From Acidovorax radicis N35 (GTDB lineage: Bacteria > Pseudomonadota > Gammaproteobacteria > Burkholderiales > Burkholderiaceae_C), in NCBI RefSeq assembly GCF_000204195.1, contig NZ_AFBG01000018.1, positions 744,001-808,000 on the forward strand: a stretch of DNA of 64,000 nucleotides. The letters run 5' to 3'. The notes beneath the pieces were generated by a model that was not told the origin of the DNA, ran no database searches, and saw only the letters and a list, made by a program, of their open reading frames with translations. How positions within the stretch are numbered: position 1 is the first letter of the stretch; each line of letters opens with the position of its first letter. The translations under genes and the position numbers were made by a program. This document shows positions 8,692 through 16,764 of this stretch, in pieces.

Positions 8692-9666
8692 ATGAATGAA
8701 CTGACCCGTTTTTCCCTTCAGCGCCGCCACCTGCTCGCCACGGTCGCAGCCACCGCCGCAGTAGCTACGGCCCCCCAGGCCTGGGCCCAGGCCCCCGCCG
8801 CTTCTCGCGTGCTGCGTGTGGGCCACCAAAAGGGTTGGCTCTCCATCCTCAAAGGGCGTGGCACGCTCGAAAAGCGCCTGGCCCCGCTGGGGGTGAAGGT
8901 CACCTGGACCGAGTTCAACGCAGGCCCGGTGCAGCTCGAAGCGCTCAACGTGGGCTCCATCGACTTTGGCGATGTGGGCGAGGCGCCCCCCATCTTTGCC
9001 CAGGCCGCCGGTGCGCCGCTGGTCTATGCCGGTGCCACAGTGCCGCGCCCCGCGCTGGAGGCGGTGATCGTGCCAAACGGTTCGCCCATCCGCAGCGTGG
9101 CCGACCTCAAGGGCAAGCGCGTGGCCTACAACAAGGGCTCCAACGTGCAGTACTTCCTGGTCAAGCTGCTCGAGAAGAATGGCCTGAAGTACGGCGACGT
9201 GCAGTCCGTCTTCCTGGCGCCGGCCGATGCGCGGGCCGCCTTTGAAAAGGGCGCAATCGATGCCTGGATCATCTGGGACCCTTTCCTGGCCGCCGCCCAG
9301 AAAACCCTGGACGCCCGCCTGCTGGCCGACGCCACGGGGGTGGTCAACAACCGCGCGTACTACTTCACCTCGCGCGACTTCGCGACCAAGAACACCGACG
9401 TGCTGCGCATAGCGATCGAAGAGGTCAATGCGATTGACACCTGGGCCTCCAAGAACAAGACGGCCGCCGCCGCCGAATTGTCTGCCGTGCTGGGGCTGGA
9501 CAAGTCCATCACCGAGCTCTACCTCAACCGCGCGAAGTTTGGCACCGCCCCGGTTACCCGCGAGATCCTGGCCGAGCAGCAACAGATCGCAGACACCTTC
9601 TTCGACCTGAAGCTGATCCCCAAAAAGCTCAACCTGCTGCACGCCGCGCCCGTCGATCTGCTGTAA
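8692..9666 (+). CDS. ssuA: Aliphatic sulfonate ABC transporter substrate-binding protein
   Basis: SsuA (324 aa) binds alkanesulfonates in the periplasm. A twin-arginine-like/Sec signal (LQRRHLLATVAATAAVATA) is followed by VLRVGHQKGWLSILKGRGTLE, DFGDVGEAPPIFAQAAG and an AWIIWDPFLAAAQ segment, all SsuA hallmarks. The start at 8692 gives a normal signal; the frame is open further upstream within the ssuE tail. There is a 172-bp gap after ssuE, longer than other gaps in the operon. Confidence 0.93.
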   Translation: MNELTRFSLQRRHLLATVAATAAVATAPQAWAQAPAASRVLRVGHQKGWLSILKGRGTLEKRLAPLGVKVTWTEFNAGPVQLEALNVGSIDFGDVGEAPPIFAQAAGAPLVYAGATVPRPALEAVIVPNGSPIRSVADLKGKRVAYNKGSNVQYFLVKLLEKNGLKYGDVQSVFLAPADARAAFEKGAIDAWIIWDPFLAAAQKTLDARLLADATGVVNNRAYYFTSRDFATKNTDVLRIAIEEVNAIDTWASKNKTAAAAELSAVLGLDKSITELYLNRAKFGTAPVTREILAEQQQIADTFFDLKLIPKKLNLLHAAPVDLL

Positions 9667-9690
9667 CCCCCACCGTTCAAGGAGCCTGCC

Positions 9691-9831
9691 ATGCCCGCGC
9701 CCATGCCCTTTCCGTTGCATGCACAGCTGCAGCGCGTTCTGTGTGTGACGGCCGCCGCCTGGGGACTGAACACGCAGCAACGCCGCGTGGTGCACCGTGC
9801 CCCGCAGTTCGGCTTTGCCATTTCGTATTGA
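9691..9831 (+). CDS. Small 46-aa ORF between ssuA and ssuD, unknown
   Basis: A 46-codon frame ([17 protein letters not shown]..., ending FGFAISY) starts 8 bp after a clear AAGGAG ribosome-binding site. The same AAGGAGCCTGCCATG context precedes the VOC gene in this operon, which argues for translation. No family is recognised. A hydrophobic centre ([10 protein letters not shown]) and a basic stretch are visible. It could be a leader peptide or a decayed gene; conservation in relatives would decide. Confidence 0.45.
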   Translation: MPAPMPFPLHAQLQRVLCVTAAAWGLNTQQRRVVHRAPQFGFAISY

Positions 9832-9865
9832 ACGCACTGAACGTACCGAACGCACTGAAAAGACC
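9830..9865 (+). repeat. Short tandem 9-bp repeat before ssuD
   Basis: GAACGCACT, GAACGTACC, GAACGCACT and a diverged GAAAAGACC follow each other directly before the ssuD start. It encodes an RTE repeat only if the upstream non-conserved frame is used. Confidence 0.6.
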
Positions 9866-9871
9866 TGCTCC

Positions 9872-11119
9872 ATGCAAATCTTCTGGTTCATCCCCACCCA
9901 CGGCGACAGCCGTTACCTCGGCACCGCCAAGGGCGCACGCCAGCTCGGCCACGACTACCTCCAGCAGGTGGCCGTGGCGGCCGACAGCCTGGGCTACGAA
10001 GGCGTGCTGATCCCCACCGGCCGCTCCTGCGAAGACCCCTGGGTCGTTGCATCCAGCCTGATCGCGGTCACGAAGAAGCTCAAGTTCCTGGTCGCCGTGC
10101 GCCCCGGCCTGCACCAGCCCGCGCTGGCCGCGCGCATGGCGGCCACGTTCGACCGGCTGTCGGGCGGGCGCCTGCTGATCAACCTGGTGACGGGCGGCGA
10201 CCAGACGGAGCTGGAGGGTGACGGCGTTTTTCTGGACCATGCCACCCGCTACGAGCAGTCGGCCGAGTTCATCCGCATCTGGCGCGAGATCCTGGCGCAC
10301 AGCCACGAGGGACAGACCTTTGACTACGAAGGCAAGCACCTGTCCGTGAAGGGCGCCAAGCTGCTGTTCCCGCCGCTGCAGCACCCGCATCCGCCCGTGT
10401 ATTTCGGCGGGTCATCCGATGCTGCCCATGACCTGGCCGCCGAGCAGGTCGAGACCTACCTCACCTGGGGCGAGCCCCCCGCCGAAGTGGCCAAGAAGGT
10501 GGCCGACGTGCGCGCAAGGGCTGCGAAAAAAGGCCGCACCGTGAAGTTCGGCATCCGCCTGCACGTCATCGTGCGCGAAACCGAAGACCAAGCCTGGGCC
10601 GCCGCCGAAGAACTCATCAGCCATGTCGATGACGACACCGTGGTGCGTGCGCAGGCCGTGTTCTCGCGCATGGATTCCGAAGGCCAGCGCCGCATGGCCG
10701 CATTGCACAGCAAGGCAAGAAACAAGGCCCCCACGCTCGGCACTGACGTGTCCTCGCTGCCCCCCGAGGGGGGCCAATCGCCTAGGGGCGGCCCGTCGGC
10801 GATTGGGCGCAGCCGCAAGGACCTCGAAATCAGCCCCAACCTGTGGGCGGGCGTGGGCCTGGTGCGCGGTGGCGCGGGCACAGCGCTGGTGGGCGACCCG
10901 CAGACGGTGGCCGCACGCATCGAGGAGTACGCGGCCCTGGGCCTGGACACCTTCGTGCTCTCGGGCTACCCGCACCTCGAAGAGGCCTATCGCTTCGCCG
11001 AGCTGGTGTTTCCGCTGCTGCCGCTGAAGCTGCGCGACCAGCTCGCTGGCGGCAATCCGCTGGGCCCGTTTGGCGAGACCGTGGCCAACGACTTTGTGCC
11101 GCGCGCGTCGCAAAGCTGA
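9872..11119 (+). CDS. ssuD: FMNH2-dependent alkanesulfonate monooxygenase with an in-frame insertion
   Basis: SsuD releases sulfite from alkanesulfonates using FMNH2 from SsuE and O2. Conserved blocks include [29 protein letters not shown] and the terminal [10 protein letters not shown]. At 415 aa it is longer than the roughly 380-aa family norm. The surplus is about 32 residues between ALHSK and RKDLEISPN (about 10,715-10,815), in the region of the mobile active-site loop, encoded by palindromic GC-rich repeat-like DNA. The reading frame is kept and downstream motifs such as [14 protein letters not shown] are intact. The ATG at 9872 is the family start. Confidence 0.94.
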   Translation: MQIFWFIPTHGDSRYLGTAKGARQLGHDYLQQVAVAADSLGYEGVLIPTGRSCEDPWVVASSLIAVTKKLKFLVAVRPGLHQPALAARMAATFDRLSGGRLLINLVTGGDQTELEGDGVFLDHATRYEQSAEFIRIWREILAHSHEGQTFDYEGKHLSVKGAKLLFPPLQHPHPPVYFGGSSDAAHDLAAEQVETYLTWGEPPAEVAKKVADVRARAAKKGRTVKFGIRLHVIVRETEDQAWAAAEELISHVDDDTVVRAQAVFSRMDSEGQRRMAALHSKARNKAPTLGTDVSSLPPEGGQSPRGGPSAIGRSRKDLEISPNLWAGVGLVRGGAGTALVGDPQTVAARIEEYAALGLDTFVLSGYPHLEEAYRFAELVFPLLPLKLRDQLAGGNPLGPFGETVANDFVPRASQS

Positions 11120-11142
11120 AACCGCCCCCAAAGGAGCCTGCC

Positions 11143-11517
11143 ATGAGCATCCAGTCCATCAACCACGTGCAGCTGGCCTTTCCGGCCGGGGCCGAGGCTC
11201 CGATCCGGCGCTTCTACGCCAGCCTGCTGGGCCTGCCCGAAGTGCGTCTGAAGGCCGGCAACACCCTGCGTTTTGCCGCCGGCACGCAGCGCATCGACCT
11301 GGTGCCCACCGAGCACTGGCAGCCCGCCCCTGCGGTGTCGCACCTGGCCTTTGAGGTGCAGGACCTGCCCGCCCTGCGCCACCGCCTGCTGCAGGCCGAG
11401 CTGGCGCTGGTGGAAAACCGCGCGCTGCCCGGGTACCTGCGCTTTTACGTCAAGGACCCGGCGGGCAACCAGCTGGAGTTCCTAGAACCCGACCACGAAC
11501 AGGAAGGTACCCCATGA
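11143..11517 (+). CDS. VOC (glyoxalase/bleomycin resistance) family protein in the ssu operon
   Basis: This 124-aa protein has one full VOC module: INHVQLAFPAG at the N-terminus, FYASLLGLPEV, and a C-terminal FYVKDPAGNQLEFLEP strand. Family members are metal-dependent lyases, dioxygenases or binding proteins. It starts with an AAGGAG site and its stop overlaps the ssuC start by 4 bp (ATGA), so it is co-translated with the transporter. A role in handling aldehydes produced by desulfonation is possible but not shown. Confidence 0.85.
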   Translation: MSIQSINHVQLAFPAGAEAPIRRFYASLLGLPEVRLKAGNTLRFAAGTQRIDLVPTEHWQPAPAVSHLAFEVQDLPALRHRLLQAELALVENRALPGYLRFYVKDPAGNQLEFLEPDHEQEGTP

Positions 11518-12377
11518 CACAGACCACCCGAGAGCTGCAGATTTCGCCCGTGGCGGACTCCGTAGACCTGCCGATCGAGGGGCCGTTGCTGCCCGCTCCC
11601 TTGGCCCGCTTTCTGGCCAACGTCGCGCAGCGCCTGCTGCCCTGGGCCGTGCCCGTGGGCCTCATCGTGCTGTGGCAGATCGCATCGTCGCAAGGCTGGC
11701 TGTCCAGCCGCGTGCTGCCGGCCCCGCTCGAAGTGGTCAAGGCCGCCTGGACCCTGACCGAATCCGGCGAGCTATGGACCCACGTCAAGGTCAGCGCGGG
11801 CCGCGCGCTGGCCGGGCTGGCCATCGGGGGTGGCCTGGGGCTGCTGCTGGGCTTGCTCACCGGCTCGGTCAAGCTGTTTGAAACGCTGCTCGACTCCACC
11901 ATCCAGATGGTGCGCAACATCCCTGCGCTGGCGCTGATCCCGCTGGTGATCCTGTGGTTCGGCATCGACGAATCGGCCAAGCTGTTCCTCATCAGCGTGT
12001 CGGTGTTCTTCCCGATCTATCTCAACACCTTCCACGGCATCCGCAATGTGGACCCGGGCCTCATCGAGATGGGCCGCACCTACGGTCTGGGCCGCTGGCA
12101 GCTTTACCGGCAGATCATCCTGCCCGGTGCGCTCTCCAGCATCCTGGTGGGGCTGCGCTTCTCGCTGGGCCTAATGTGGGTGATCCTGATCGTGGCCGAA
12201 ACCATCTCGGCGCAGGCCGGCATTGGCTACCTCACCATGAACGCCCGCGAGTTCCTGCAGACCGACATCGTGCTCGTGGGCATCCTGCTGTACGCGCTGC
12301 TGGGCAAGCTGGCCGACGTGTTTGCCAAGGGGCTGGAGCGGTACTGGCTGCGGTGGCACCCCGGGTATCAGGCATGA
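11514..12377 (+). CDS. ssuC: Aliphatic sulfonate ABC transporter permease
   Basis: SsuC (287 aa) is the inner-membrane channel of the sulfonate importer. About six membrane segments follow a 45-residue cytosolic N-terminus. The ATPase-coupling EAA-like loop is seen as EMGRTYGLGRWQLYRQIILPGALSSI. It overlaps the VOC gene by 4 bp. A GC-rich repeat and a partial AT-rich repeat separate it from ssuB. Confidence 0.93.
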   Translation: MTQTTRELQISPVADSVDLPIEGPLLPAPLARFLANVAQRLLPWAVPVGLIVLWQIASSQGWLSSRVLPAPLEVVKAAWTLTESGELWTHVKVSAGRALAGLAIGGGLGLLLGLLTGSVKLFETLLDSTIQMVRNIPALALIPLVILWFGIDESAKLFLISVSVFFPIYLNTFHGIRNVDPGLIEMGRTYGLGRWQLYRQIILPGALSSILVGLRFSLGLMWVILIVAETISAQAGIGYLTMNAREFLQTDIVLVGILLYALLGKLADVFAKGLERYWLRWHPGYQA

Positions 12378-12380
12378 ACA

Positions 12381-12505
12381 TCCCCCTGAGCGGCTGTGCC
12401 GCTTCCCCCTTCTCTCTACGCGCTGCGCGCTACGGGAAGGGGGACGACGCCAGCGCGGCGGGGCGGCCCTTGCGCGGCGTCCCTGGCATTGGGCCTCGCC
12501 GAGCG
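12381..12505 (+). repeat. GC-rich post-stop repeat, diverged copy after ssuC
   Basis: Three bases after the ssuC stop the sequence CCCCCTGAGCGGCTGTGCCG begins, followed by CCCCCTTCTC and a matching GAAGGGGGACG arm. It shares the opening and the paired C5/G5 arms with the copies at 13,398, 22,185 and 26,488 but is longer and more diverged. Confidence 0.6.
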
Positions 12506-12527
12506 CAGCCATTGCGCCCAGGTACTC

Positions 12528-12554
12528 ACTTTTTATAGCTGCTAGCGCTTTTTA
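12528..12554 (-). repeat. Dispersed AT-rich repeat, partial inverted copy 2
   Basis: Read on the minus strand, the sequence AAAAAGCGCTAGCAGCTATAAAAA matches the right half of the AT-rich repeat. It lies just upstream of the ssuB ribosome-binding site. Confidence 0.6.
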
Positions 12555-12574
12555 GACATGCGCAGGAGGCCATT

Positions 12575-13390
12575 TTGACTAGAAATATTACCCCGCCATC
12601 GCAGCCACAAGGCGTCCGCCTGGAAGTGCGTGGCGTGGACAAACGCTACGGCACGCGCGACGTGCTCAAGAAGACCGAGCTGGTCATCGAGCCCGGCCAG
12701 TTCGTCGCCATCGTGGGCCGCAGCGGCTGCGGCAAGAGCACGCTGCTGCGCCTGGTGGCGGGGCTCGAATCCGTCTCGGGCGGTGCGATCCGCCTCGACG
12801 GCCAGGACGTTGCGGGCCTGAGCAGCGACACCCGCATCATGTTCCAGGACTCGCGCCTGCTGCCCTGGAAACGTGTGGTGGACAACGTGGCCCTGGGCCT
12901 GCCACCCGGGCAACGCGGCGCTGCCGCCGACGTGCTGGCCCGCGTGGGCCTGGGCGACCGGCTGGGCGAATGGCCCGCACGCCTGTCCGGCGGCCAGCGC
13001 CAGCGTGTGGCCCTGGCCCGCGCCCTGGTGCACAACCCGCGCCTGCTGCTGCTCGACGAACCGCTGGGCGCGCTGGATGCGTTGACCCGCATCGAGATGC
13101 ACCGCCTCATCGAAGGCCTGTGGCGCAGCAGCGGCTTCACCGCGCTGCTGGTCACCCACGACGTGCAAGAGGCCGTGGCCCTGGCCGATCGTGTGATCCT
13201 GATCGAAGACGGCCAGATCGCGCTGGACCAGCGCATCGACCTGCCTCGCCCGCGCTCACACGGCGACGCCGCGTTTGCCGCCATCGAAAAACGCATCCTC
13301 GACCGCGTGCTGCAAAAGCCCGATGGGGAACCTGCGCACGAGGTGCCCTGGCCCGGTGTGCCCGCGCATGGTTTGCGCTGGGCGGTGTGA
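12575..13390 (+). CDS. ssuB: Aliphatic sulfonate ABC transporter ATP-binding protein (TTG start)
   Basis: SsuB (271 aa) powers sulfonate import. Walker [10 protein letters not shown] lies at residues 48-56, the LSGGQ signature at 137-141 and Walker B LLLLDE at 157-162, followed by the switch histidine in THDVQEA. The start is a TTG at 12575, preceded by a strong AGGAGG at 12564-12569 with 5-bp spacing; the ATG at 12558 is out of frame. A weak start codon with a strong Shine-Dalgarno may tune the ATPase level. Confidence 0.92.
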   Translation: MTRNITPPSQPQGVRLEVRGVDKRYGTRDVLKKTELVIEPGQFVAIVGRSGCGKSTLLRLVAGLESVSGGAIRLDGQDVAGLSSDTRIMFQDSRLLPWKRVVDNVALGLPPGQRGAAADVLARVGLGDRLGEWPARLSGGQRQRVALARALVHNPRLLLLDEPLGALDALTRIEMHRLIEGLWRSSGFTALLVTHDVQEAVALADRVILIEDGQIALDQRIDLPRPRSHGDAAFAAIEKRILDRVLQKPDGEPAHEVPWPGVPAHGLRWAV

Positions 13391-13397
13391 TGGATTA

Positions 13398-13502
13398 CGC
13401 CCTGAGCCGCTTCGCGCCTTCCCCCAAAGGGGGGGGCGCCACCGGTGGCCTGGCAAAGCCAGTTCCACGGTGGCGCTGGCCTGGAGCACGCCAGTGTCGG
13501 GC
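13398..13502 (+). repeat. GC-rich post-stop repeat after ssuB
   Basis: This copy starts 7 bp after the ssuB stop. It contains CCTTCCCCCAAAGGGGGGGG and the conserved block GGCCTGGCAAAGCCAGTTCC, then CACGGTGGCGCTGGCCTGG. It is closely similar to the copies at 22,185-22,287 (minus) and 26,488-26,591 (plus). Confidence 0.85.
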
Positions 13503-13579
13503 GCCGTGTTAGTGGTGTAGCACCGAGGTGTAGCGCCTTTTTTGTTTCTTTTTTCAACGGACTTATCAAGGAGAACCCC

Positions 13580-13795
13580 ATGTCCATTCAAGCCATCAAC
13601 GTACGCAACCAGTTCAAGGGCAAAGTGCGCGAAATCATTCGCGGCGATGTTGTCTCCGAGGTCGATGTCGAAACGCCCTGGGGCGTTGTCACCTCGGTCA
13701 TCACCACCCGCTCGGTGGACGACCTGGGCCTGGTCGTGGGCTCCGACGTGGTCGCGCTGGTCAAGTCCACGGAGGTGTCGATTGCCAAGCTGTGA
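13580..13795 (+). CDS. ssuF: Molbindin-like (TOBE/Mop) protein, SsuF-type
   Basis: This 71-aa protein is a single Mop/TOBE domain: VRNQFKGKVREIIRGDVVSEV, then VTSVITTRSVDDLGL and a final GSDVVALVKSTEVSIAK. Molbindins bind molybdate, but the ssu-linked version in Pseudomonas putida, SsuF, is needed for sulfonate use by an unclear mechanism. The position directly after ssuB supports that name. An AAGGAG site lies 7 bp before the ATG at 13580. Proteins of this type assemble into hexamers. Confidence 0.88.
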   Translation: MSIQAINVRNQFKGKVREIIRGDVVSEVDVETPWGVVTSVITTRSVDDLGLVVGSDVVALVKSTEVSIAKL

Positions 13796-13810
13796 GGCAG
13801 CCGTGGAACA

Positions 13811-13880
13811 GAAAATTTGAATGAAATAGGGCTCCAGCGCTTGGTGGGTAAGCGCTGGTAGCTATAAAAACGAGAGTTTT
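13811..13880 (+). repeat. Dispersed AT-rich repeat, copy 3
   Basis: A full copy with the stem AGCGCTTGGTGGGTAAGCGCT and the tail GGTAGCTATAAAAA. The rest of the 298-bp space between ssuF and the next gene is AT-richer and shows no other feature. Confidence 0.85.
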
Positions 13881-14093
13881 CCTGTGGGGTTATCTTAAAG
13901 GCGGCGTGAACGCACGCCACAGAGCTCTTAGCGCTCCGATTTAGCCGAACTGTTTTTCGACAGCCAAGCCTTTTCCGCGCAAAATTTACTGTGCAGATAC
14001 GAACAAACATGTCGGTATGTTGATACCTCAATATTTGCGCAAACAGACTTAGAAAAATCGCCTTTTCGATTGGTTAACTCTGCGTCAGGCGTC

Positions 14094-14783
14094 ATGCGCA
14101 TCATTTCCTGGAATTGCAATCTCACCCTCCAGCGCAAACTTGCGGCGTTGATAGCGCTTAATGCCGACGTTGCCATCGTTCAGGAATGCGAGCGAGATCT
14201 CGAAGCCCCAGAGGGCTACACGTACCATTGGTGTGGCGTAAATCCGAGAAAAGGCCTTGGAGTACTCGCGCGCGATGTAGCGGCCTATGTCGCGCCAGAA
14301 GCAAGTGATCAATGGGCATTTTTCTTGCCGGTTGCCTTACCCGCGTTCAATCTTAGGCTGTTAGCAGTTTGGGCGTTCAACCACCGCGCCACCAAATTCC
14401 TTCCCCCGAGAACTGGAATGGCGCTTCCGGTCATTAACTCGCTGTCCTCTTGGTTACGCGAGGGCCGTAGTGTCGTGGCAGGAGATTTCAACAACAACGC
14501 CGCCTGGGACACCCCTCGGGGAAAGAACAATTTCTCAGAAATCCACGATCGGCTCGCATCATTGGGACTTGGAAGTTCGTATCACTCTGCTCGCGGCGAG
14601 GGGATCAGAATGGAGTCTTCCATGACCTATTTTTTTCAGAAAAATGCGACTCGCGGCTTTCACATCGACTATTGCTTCGTTCATCGGTCGTTGGAAATTG
14701 AGTCCGTCACCCTTCCCGCGTTTCAAGCATGGCAGGGCATGAGTGACCATGTCCCTTTGATCGTAACTTTGATCGACGCCTAG
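14094..14783 (+). CDS. Endonuclease/exonuclease/phosphatase family protein
   Basis: This 229-aa protein has the EEP fold motifs in order: IISWNCN at the start, VQECE, GDFNNN near the middle and a C-terminal SDHVPLIV. These supply the metal and catalytic residues for phosphodiester hydrolysis; the substrate (nucleic acid or other phosphodiester) cannot be told. No signal peptide is seen, so it is cytosolic. The gene is less GC-rich than its neighbours, with codons such as AAT, TTT and TTG common, which suggests recent acquisition. The ATG at 14094 is preferred over a TTG at 14070. Confidence 0.75.
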   Translation: MRIISWNCNLTLQRKLAALIALNADVAIVQECERDLEAPEGYTYHWCGVNPRKGLGVLARDVAAYVAPEASDQWAFFLPVALPAFNLRLLAVWAFNHRATKFLPPRTGMALPVINSLSSWLREGRSVVAGDFNNNAAWDTPRGKNNFSEIHDRLASLGLGSSYHSARGEGIRMESSMTYFFQKNATRGFHIDYCFVHRSLEIESVTLPAFQAWQGMSDHVPLIVTLIDA

Positions 14784-15234
14784 CCGATGCTGCAAGCTGC
14801 GATCGCCTGCGACATGGAGCACTGATTGCTGAAATTTGAAGAGCGTCTCGAATCGTGGAGCGAATCGGCCTCAAATGATTGATAGGTAATCGCTAGCGGC
14901 TATCAAAAAATGAGTGTTCTGCGCCTGCTATCTGGCAAGAACCCCGGGGCCATTCAGCCAAAAACCGCCTGCGCGGCTTAGACTCAGCCGCATGACGACC
15001 CTCCTTCTTTGCACTTTTGCCGCCTTGGCTGCGCTGCTCCACGCAGCGGCTGTCGCGCGAGCGGTGGCAAAGAAAAATGCGCGTCGTCAGCTGACGCCAG
15101 CACATTCCTAAGCCCGGCGGCACCCTCTCTCCCCATCCTCTTTCAGCGCAACCATCCACCGCCGGGCACCAGCCTCGCGCGGTAGCGGCCGTTTGTCCCC
15201 ACGGGGCGGCAGCCGCATTTGATGGAGTGCTTTC
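14784..15234. other. Intergenic region with repeat copy and a possible 39-aa ORF
   Basis: This 450-bp space holds a dispersed repeat copy (14,862-14,920) and, at 14992-15111 on the plus strand, a 39-codon frame starting MTTLLLCTFAALAALLHAAA with one hydrophobic segment. That small ORF has no good ribosome-binding site, so I leave it as possible only. No promoter for the next gene is distinct. Confidence 0.5.
14862..14920 (+). repeat. Dispersed AT-rich repeat, copy 4 (left arm degenerate)
   Basis: The right part GGTAATCGCTAGCGGCTATCAAAAAATGAGTG matches the family, while the left arm of the AGCGCTT stem is missing. Confidence 0.7.
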
Positions 15235-15645
15235 ATGCATGAAGTTGTTGTTGTCGTTCATGGCGAGCGCACGCTCACAGAACTTGATTTTTCCCGTCTG
15301 ACGAGGCTTGCGGGCCAGCGGCAGCCGCCCATTCTTGCGGACCTCCTTGCGAACGCCGAAGTGACCAGTTCCCGCGCTGTGCGGTCTGACGTGGTCACCA
15401 TGTATTCCCGTGTGGAACTGGTGGACGTGCACACCCACCGGCGCCAGGTGCTCACGGTTTGCTATCCGCAGGATGCAGAACCCGCAGCGGGCTTTATCTC
15501 GGTGCTGTCGCCGGTGGGCATCAGCCTGCTGGGCCTGAGGGTGGGGGATGTCGCCAAGTGGCACACGCCGCATGGCGAAGAGTGCGCGGCCGTGGTTGAG
15601 AGCATCCAGTTCCAGCCCGAGGCCACGGGCGACTACGTCACCTAG
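15235..15645 (+). CDS. rnk: Regulator of nucleoside diphosphate kinase (GreA/GreB-like)
   Basis: Rnk proteins (about 136 aa) bind RNA polymerase through a C-terminal FKBP-like domain shared with GreA/GreB but lack the long coiled coil that reaches the active site. Family segments include LTRLAGQRQPPILADLLANA, VTMYSRVELVD and VLSPVGISLLGLRVGD. It precedes a universal stress protein by 126 bp in the same direction, which suggests joint stress-related expression (inference). Confidence 0.88.
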   Translation: MHEVVVVVHGERTLTELDFSRLTRLAGQRQPPILADLLANAEVTSSRAVRSDVVTMYSRVELVDVHTHRRQVLTVCYPQDAEPAAGFISVLSPVGISLLGLRVGDVAKWHTPHGEECAAVVESIQFQPEATGDYVT

Positions 15646-15771
15646 TCCTTTTCGCAAGCCTGCGGCCCGCCCCTGGCCGCGCCCCACCCATCACAGCCAT
15701 CCAGCCCGGCGCCGACTCGCAGCGGCGTTGCGGGACAGGTGCGCGCTGTTCAATCAGAAAGACGTTCAACC

Positions 15772-16764
15772 ATGACCCCTCGCTCCATCCTCGCCGTCAC
15801 CGATTTTTCCCAGCAGGGAGGCCACGCGCTTGCGCGCGCCGCACTGCTCTGCGCCGAGCACCGTGCTCCATTGAAGCTGGTCTATCTGGCCCACCCCGGT
15901 GAAGTCCCCTTGCCGGACGCTGCCGTGCGGCTGTCGCACCACGCGCTGCAGCTTCGGCAGCGCCACGACATTCACGTCCATGCGGCAGCGCGCATCGACT
16001 CCACGGTTGCGGATGTCGCCCGCGAGGCAGCGGGTGCTGACCTGGTGGTGTGGGGCACGGCACCAGTGCGTGGGCTGCGCGCCTGGTTCGGCACACATCC
16101 GGCCATCCAGATGCTGCGCACTTGCCAGCGCCCCGTGATCGTCGTGCGCAATCCCGCAGACCAGCCCTGTCGAAGCTTGATGGTGGCGGTGGACTTCTCT
16201 CAGGTGTCGCACCGTCTGGTGGAGCTGGGCTTGGCGTTGCATCCGTCCGCACGGGTGGAGCTGTTCCACGCCATCAGCACTGCCAACGAAGGCAAGCTGC
16301 GGTATGCCGAAGTGTCTGAACGCGCCATCCAGATCTACCGGGAGCAGTGCCGGCGCCACGCGCAAGACAGGATGTTCACGCTGACCGATTCTTACGACGC
16401 ACGGCGCAATCGGCTCTCGTCTTCCATCGGGCGGGGCGACCCTGCGCGGCAGGTTCTGGTGGCGCAGCAGAACACGGCAGCTGACCTGATCGTGGTGGGC
16501 AAGCACCCGGCTTCCGCGTTGTCAGACCTGATGTTCGAGAGCGTTGCGCAACGCATCCTGCGCGATGCACGCACGGATGTGCTGGTGGTGCCGCACGGTT
16601 TTCAGCCCGCGTCCCGTGGTTCTGCCGTGAAGCGCCTTGCCACCGATCTGCCCGTGCGCCGCGTGAAGGCGGGCGCGCTGCGCCTGCCGAGCCATCCCAA
16701 CCCGGCCGCGCACCGGGAACCTCTGCACCTGTTCACGAACAGTCCTGCGCCACCACTTCCTTGA
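15772..16764 (+). CDS. Tandem-domain universal stress protein
   Basis: Two UspA-like domains make up this 330-aa protein. The first opens with ILAVTDFSQQGGHALARAA and ends with RPVIVVRNP; the second opens with SLMVAVDFSQVSHRLVELG and ends with DVLVVPHGF. The second has a GKH...FESVAQRIL segment where ATP-binding Usp proteins carry a G-x9-GS motif, so nucleotide binding is uncertain. The C-terminal 50 residues are proline-rich and not family-like. Its 3' end overlaps that of the convergent MocR gene by 32 bp. Confidence 0.85.
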   Translation: MTPRSILAVTDFSQQGGHALARAALLCAEHRAPLKLVYLAHPGEVPLPDAAVRLSHHALQLRQRHDIHVHAAARIDSTVADVAREAAGADLVVWGTAPVRGLRAWFGTHPAIQMLRTCQRPVIVVRNPADQPCRSLMVAVDFSQVSHRLVELGLALHPSARVELFHAISTANEGKLRYAEVSERAIQIYREQCRRHAQDRMFTLTDSYDARRNRLSSSIGRGDPARQVLVAQQNTAADLIVVGKHPASALSDLMFESVAQRILRDARTDVLVVPHGFQPASRGSAVKRLATDLPVRRVKAGALRLPSHPNPAAHREPLHLFTNSPAPPLP

